64,000 nucleotides of DNA from Diospyros lotus. Its lineage: Eukaryota; Streptophyta; Magnoliopsida; Ericales; Ebenaceae. Positions 59,681 to 64,000 of the stretch are shown here, piece after piece. Position 1 is the first letter of the stretch. Each line of letters begins with the position of its first letter. Where the stretch lies: contig NC_068339.1 in the NCBI RefSeq assembly GCF_014633365.1, positions 16,166,383 to 16,230,382 of the forward strand. The letters run 5' to 3'. The notes below the pieces were generated by a model. That model saw only the letters and a program-made list of their open reading frames with translations. It was not told where the DNA came from and searched no databases. Position numbers and translations under genes: made by a program.

Positions 59681-59917
59681 GTCAACATATCAATTCAATT
59701 AATGTTTTGTTCCAATGCTACTTCATCAGTTTCCTGCAAATATATAATGTGATCCTCACAGATCTCCTTGTCCAATCTCTCTTCCTTGCCAAATTCTTGA
59801 GTTACAACTCACTGGTCCACTTCAGATTGTTCCTGAGATTCCTGCACTACTCGATTGGCAGCTTTAGATGTATCTCCAATCTGCTGGTTGCTCATAGAAT
59901 AACTTTCAGGCTGCAAC

Positions 59918-60271
59918 TTATGTTTTTCTGTAAACGGCTTGCAGCACCAATTCTTGTAGTCTAGCCTTCTCAGCTGCTTGTTTTACTGTGGCAGGATGCA
60001 TCATTTTCACAACAGGCCTCAAATCATCGTTTAGACCACTGATGAAGCTCGACACAAAGTAAGACTCCTTCAAGGTTGGATGGGAATTGAGCATCAACAT
60101 TTTCAATTCCTCAAACCTGACTTGGCAATCCATAACAGAGCCTTCTTGTGTTAGTTTATTGAACTCTTCATTGCCACTCTCATCTCCAACTTGATTTAAG
60201 GCTAATTCATCTACTTCTTGCAAACTAGAAGCATTATGTAGGCTTCCAATGCTTGCTGGAATTGGTTCCAC
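59918..60271 (-). pseudogene. Partial gag of W
   Basis: The C-terminal half of a Ty3/gypsy capsid domain: EEFNKLTQEG, ESYFVSSFISGL, KQAAEKARLQEL. It is close to the Y capsid at 21720-21990. The N-terminal half of the capsid is absent; instead the frame starts with a helical/acidic segment (EVDELALNQVGDES) that resembles the linker blocks of Z and X. An internal deletion in W would explain this. Confidence 0.75.
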
Positions 60272-61156
60272 AGTGGAAGTTGAAAAAAGTTCCTCTGGTA
60301 AACTGATCCAAAATCTCTATGAAATCAAGATCATTAAGTTGTCCAGTGTTTGATTGAGGTTAGTAACTTTCTCCTAGAATCTGTTCTCCATCTCCACAGT
60401 TCAGATTCACCTAGATCTGCCTCTGAATTTGCTTCCAATAATCGCCTCTTGATTAGTTTCTAAGGATCTCCTCAGAAACTTATTCCAGTACTAAAATTCA
60501 GCAAACCTAAGTTCATTGAAACCTAAATTCAGCAAACCTAATCTGACTCAATCACTGCTTCAAGTTTAGCAAACCTAATCTGTCTCCTGAATCAATCGAT
60601 CTGATCTGCCTTCAAGTTCTACTTGAAATAAACTGCTAGGAGTTAGATCTGAATCAGCTTCTTGAACTTGATCGTTTCTGATACCATTTGTAGTCTCCTA
60701 ACATACAATAGGCTCTGTTGTAGTAAATAGAATTCGTTGCCAGAATCACAATCAGAAATTGCCAGAGGAAATCAACAACCGAGAACCGTCACAAATTAAC
60801 AGCCGAGAAGCGTCGGAAATCACAGCTGGGAATTGCTTTGCTCTGCTTCACCTTCAAAGGATCAGTTACTCTGCTCAGTTTTGATATGTCTTTGATGTCC
60901 TCAAGTCGGATTGGAATTACTACTAGGAGTGGTCTATCAACAGCTGCGACTCAAACGGTTTTGCTGCTCTAAATCACTAGAATTAAAGCCAAAAATCACC
61001 TGAATGTGCTTCGCCTTAGTCAACTACTAAAACTTCCAAAATCACAGCCGAGTATTGTCAGCTCTGTTCTGCCTTCAATTCGACTCAGAATCACTATTAA
61101 GGTCACTTGTAGATCGCTTGACTCATAGCCAAGAATCAATCGGCTCCGATACCATT

Positions 61157-61292
61157 TGTCATGTTCCTAGGGTTTACCTAGGGTTTGAATGGAAATTGGA
61201 AGAATCCAAGAGAGTTAGAATCAAGAACAGAGAAGATTGGAGGGAGAAATAAAACAGAAATGGAGGGGGAAATAGACAGAATTGAGGGGGAA

Positions 61293-61337
<45 letters not shown>

Positions 61338-61552
61338 AAGATCAGAGCAGTTGCGGGAGAATTAGAAATTTAATTATTCAATATGACATTCTCTACCTAA
61401 TCTAGCCTGTTTATAGGCTGCACTATCTTTTAGTTAGAATACAACTGAAAGGTACAACTGTGACAACATCAATGTACAACCAAAAGAGAAATACATACAA
61501 GACATAATTACTATTATATCCTTGAGTCTTGAGGATCCTTCGGGTTGTGAGA
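61157..61552 (-). repeat. 5' LTR of W
   Basis: Partner of 58806-59190, with the same AT/AG microsatellite region (about 61290-61340). The outer end is changed (GTGAGA instead of ATGACA). Confidence 0.82.
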
Positions 61553-62505
61553 GTGGCGTGCACTATGATAGCAACAGCAAAGAAATCTTTCTCTTTTGCA
61601 ATCTTTGGCTGGTTCCTATTGTGTAGTTTCCTTCTTACTTCTACTCTCCACTGATTGTGACTGGGCTTCTAATCACAATTGGATCATGGCTCCAGCTATA
61701 CCCTTCTTTAGGAGTAATAGTTTCAAGCTCAATCCTTTGACTATCAGAATGCTAAAGAGCTATCTCTCTCTTCTCTGTGGATTCTCTCCACTTGTCTACA
61801 TATACATGTAAGGTGATAGGCAAACAAGCTTTACCAGTAAGTTTCAAAACATTTGGTGAGGGATTGGCAACAACTGGCCTTCTAAAAGCTATTTTCAAAT
61901 CCATATAAATTTTCCAACACACCCCACCTTCTAGAAGCAATTGAGAATTACAAATATCTCACAACCAGCACAAACACACCTTCTAGAAGGAAAATGAAAG
62001 AAGTTTCACATGTTGCACAATTATTTTGCCCTCACACACTCATAGATTCATATATGTATTAATGCATGCATGTCTAATTTTTTGTGCACCTAGTTCTCTA
62101 AAGCCAATTAATTTTGGACCCTTTGATCAAGCCACAAAAGGTATTTATGTCATTGCACCACATCAACTCGCTTGGCCAAGCTCAGTTTTAGTAAGTCAAC
62201 CAGAATTATCTGATTGTTTTCATAAACTTTTAACATTTTGAAGAAACAGTCAAGAGCTCCTCAAGCCTGCCAATCGTCTTCGTATAAAATGCGTGTAATC
62301 TGATGCCTGATGCCAACTCAGCTGGTAATCAACAGTTTCACCCTTTGATTCTACAGCTTGGTCTGGCATACCTAAAATGAGTCTGGTTTCATCATTTCAA
62401 AGGCATTTTTACCACCTTACCCGTCCATGTAGTCCAAAACTTGCATTTTAGCCCCAAAAATACTTCACACATCTCTAAACATCTTCCAAATAGCAGGGTG
62501 TTACA

Positions 62506-62780
62506 CACTGCTTGATATTAATCATTCTAAGACCCACTGAATCATACATTTGTTCGAAGACCCCTCTAACTGAAGAGGAGATATAATGTAGTTAGATTTA
62601 AACAAAGAATTAGAGGAGAAAGATGGGGCAGGGGAGAGAAAGAACCTGAATTTCCAAGCAGTGAAATCACTGCAACAGTGGGAGGTGCTTATCACCTTTA
62701 TTCGTATCTCCATTGGGTGGAGTGGGCTCTCTTCCACCTCCACTACCAATGCCTTCCCAGTTCCTTACTTGCTGATTGGT
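62506..62780. other. Short intergenic spacer, no gene seen
   Basis: The small open frame 62522-62749 (- strand) is not recognisable. Confidence 0.4.
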
Positions 62781-64000
62781 GTGCTGTCGTAGATAACTAA
62801 AAATAAAACCTATACTCCTAAAAATTTATGTAGTGGTGCGAGTAAGGATCGTTCCCATAGAGAGTATCTAGCCTATTTTATGCTACGTGAACAATGATGA
62901 GGGGGTTGAGTATAATGAAAACAATTTTTTTTTAAAAAAACAACTAAGGAGCAATTCAAATTAGAATATCGAAATCAATCAAAAGAACGAACCTTGGTTT
63001 AAGGCAACATCCACCATCGGAATCTTACAACTGATCATCAATACAAGTATATATCAATTCACACATTAAATATTCCCCGTTGGAACTATTTTCCTATCTC
63101 TTCTTAGTCATAATTAATTAGAAAACATGCAATCTAATCAACCCTAACTACTAAATAACCCAAGACAAGCGCAAAGATTTAATCTAGTAACAGCCTTAAG
63201 AATTATAGAGATCGATGAAGCTAAACAACACAAGTACAAGCAATTGTATTTAATTCAATCGAGCGTTCTTCCTAAGATCTAATAATTTATGACGCAACAA
63301 ATCATTAAATTTTAGTTGCTTCACAAATTAGAGGGATCAAACAATTACGGATTTGATATCTAACTTAGCAGTAGATTGCAATGAATAATAAACTAGTGGG
63401 CCTCCTAGTAATTAAACGAGACAATCATGAAGATAGGTACCAAAGAACATTCATACTCAAAGCATAAATTGAATAATAAAAACAAATTAGAGCTCATAGT
63501 TTTTTTTATTCCAAGGCTTTCGTTTCCTTTGACCAATTATAAAAAAATTAGCCACGCAAGGCCATAATGAAAACTCAAAGGAGAAGTAAGAAAAGAAGGG
63601 AAAGAGAGGCGTCTCTGTTAATTCTGTGTAACTCCGCCACTTGCTGCTAGTCACCCTTCAATGTGTGAATCTCCAATTGCCTCCTTCATATTAATGTATT
63701 ATTAATATATATACATGCATGTACGGTGCCCTAGCCCTCCATATTCATGGGCCCCTTTAAATTGCAATTCCAATTTGAATTGGAGTCTTCACGGCTTCCT
63801 AGGCTCTTCAATTCCTTGCTGCCAATTCTTTTAATTAATTAATATAATATGTGGGCTTCAATTCTCCTTTTCCTTTCAATTTCATGGGTCGGCTAGGAGC
63901 GTCGGTGTCAGAATGCCTTCGTTTAGAATTGGAAAGAGATCCTACCTCGTCAAGAGGAGGGGTGTATTCTCTAGGAGGTTTGTTGCGGTAAATTCGCCTC
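62781..64000. repeat. Repeat-like sequence running off the window, possible LTR
   Basis: From about 62784 (TGTCGTAGATAACTAAAAAT) the wording, including GTGGTGCGAGTAAGGATCGTTCCCA, is familiar from LTRs of plant retrotransposons. No coding domain is reached before the window ends, so the class and extent are open. The end of the window (63880-64000) shows nothing else. Confidence 0.35.

Larger units (their letters stand above)
58806..61552 (-). mobile_element. Non-autonomous LTR retrotransposon W
   Basis: On the - strand: 5' LTR 61157-61552, primer binding site TGGTATCGGAGC (61137-61154), about 2.0-kb internal region, purine tract (TTGAGGGGGGAAT type at 59191-59210), 3' LTR 58806-59190. The flanks GTGGT (58801-58805) and GTGGC (61553-61557) fit a 5-bp duplication with one change. 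It carries a partial gag capsid and the unrecognised blocks shared with Z and X, but no pol. It fits the gag-only class. Confidence 0.85.
58441..62505 (-). repeat. Probable gypsy-type LTR remnant hosting element W
   Basis: The right edge reads, on the - strand, TGTAACACCCTGCTATTTGG (ending at + 62505), a typical gypsy LTR start. On the other side of W (58441-58805) the sequence has wording seen in such LTRs (CCATTCAGAGATGGGTGATTG). The left end was not found, so the extent is approximate. Confidence 0.4.

Noticed and set aside
1..64000. CRISPR array, bacterial operons, rRNA or tRNA genes
   Set aside because: None seen; repeats are plant transposons and microsatellites. tRNA-like matches are only the primer binding sites of LTR elements.

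Overview
This is nuclear DNA of a flowering plant, almost certainly a eudicot. It holds four recognisable host genes, all typical plant genes, in a large amount of AT-rich intergenic and transposon DNA. The species cannot be named from the sequence. Host genes in order: the 3' half of a cullin-4 gene (CUL4, + strand, ten exons, 23602-30914); a one-exon gene for a 77-residue OEP7-like chloroplast outer-envelope protein (- strand, 32715-32948); an intact intronless 9-cis-epoxycarotenoid dioxygenase gene (NCED, - strand, 40231-42045), the committed step of abscisic acid synthesis; and a four-exon gene for a 211-residue plant coiled-coil protein of unknown function (+ strand, 54320-55954).

The first 22.5 kb is a nest of transposable elements that can be taken apart from target-site duplications (TSDs). 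A short gag-only LTR element (here Y) has its two ends at 2352 and 22488, flanked on both sides by the same 5 bp, TGAGG. Inside it lie: a small LTR element X (2528-4186) in its 5' LTR; a complete but decayed Ty1/copia element (4530-9902, - strand) in its gag; and a larger non-autonomous LTR element V (10203-21482), also in its gag. V itself carries a solo LTR called S (10227-13848) in its 5' LTR, a hAT-like element (16038-16921), and a LINE remnant (about 18849-21289) in its 3' LTR. S holds an array of roughly 87-bp tandem repeats, an AACCGA-rich element (10266-11420) and a second hAT-like element (12054-12828). The depth is thus Y > V > S > hAT. A further partial element Z occupies 1-1527, and a related element W (58806-61552, - strand) sits near the right end.

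The non-autonomous elements X, Z and W share short coding blocks that are neither gag nor pol, and V has a long decayed reading frame that shares one motif with Z. They look like one group of gag-only or gag-less LTR elements with an unrecognised protein, the least familiar thing in the window. An RTE-type LINE (about 24710-28080) lies in a CUL4 intron. Its pol frame is continuous apart from three nonsense codons.

From 31 kb to 64 kb the intergenic DNA is AT-rich, with many microsatellites and several non-autonomous DNA transposons: two Harbinger-like MITEs with TTA/TAA duplications, a 536-bp Mutator-like inverted-repeat element with a 9-bp duplication, and a probable degenerate hAT-like element. 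No tRNA, rRNA or CRISPR was found. The host genes do not form an operon or evident cluster; each has its own function (ubiquitin ligase scaffold, plastid outer membrane, abscisic acid synthesis, unknown coiled coil).
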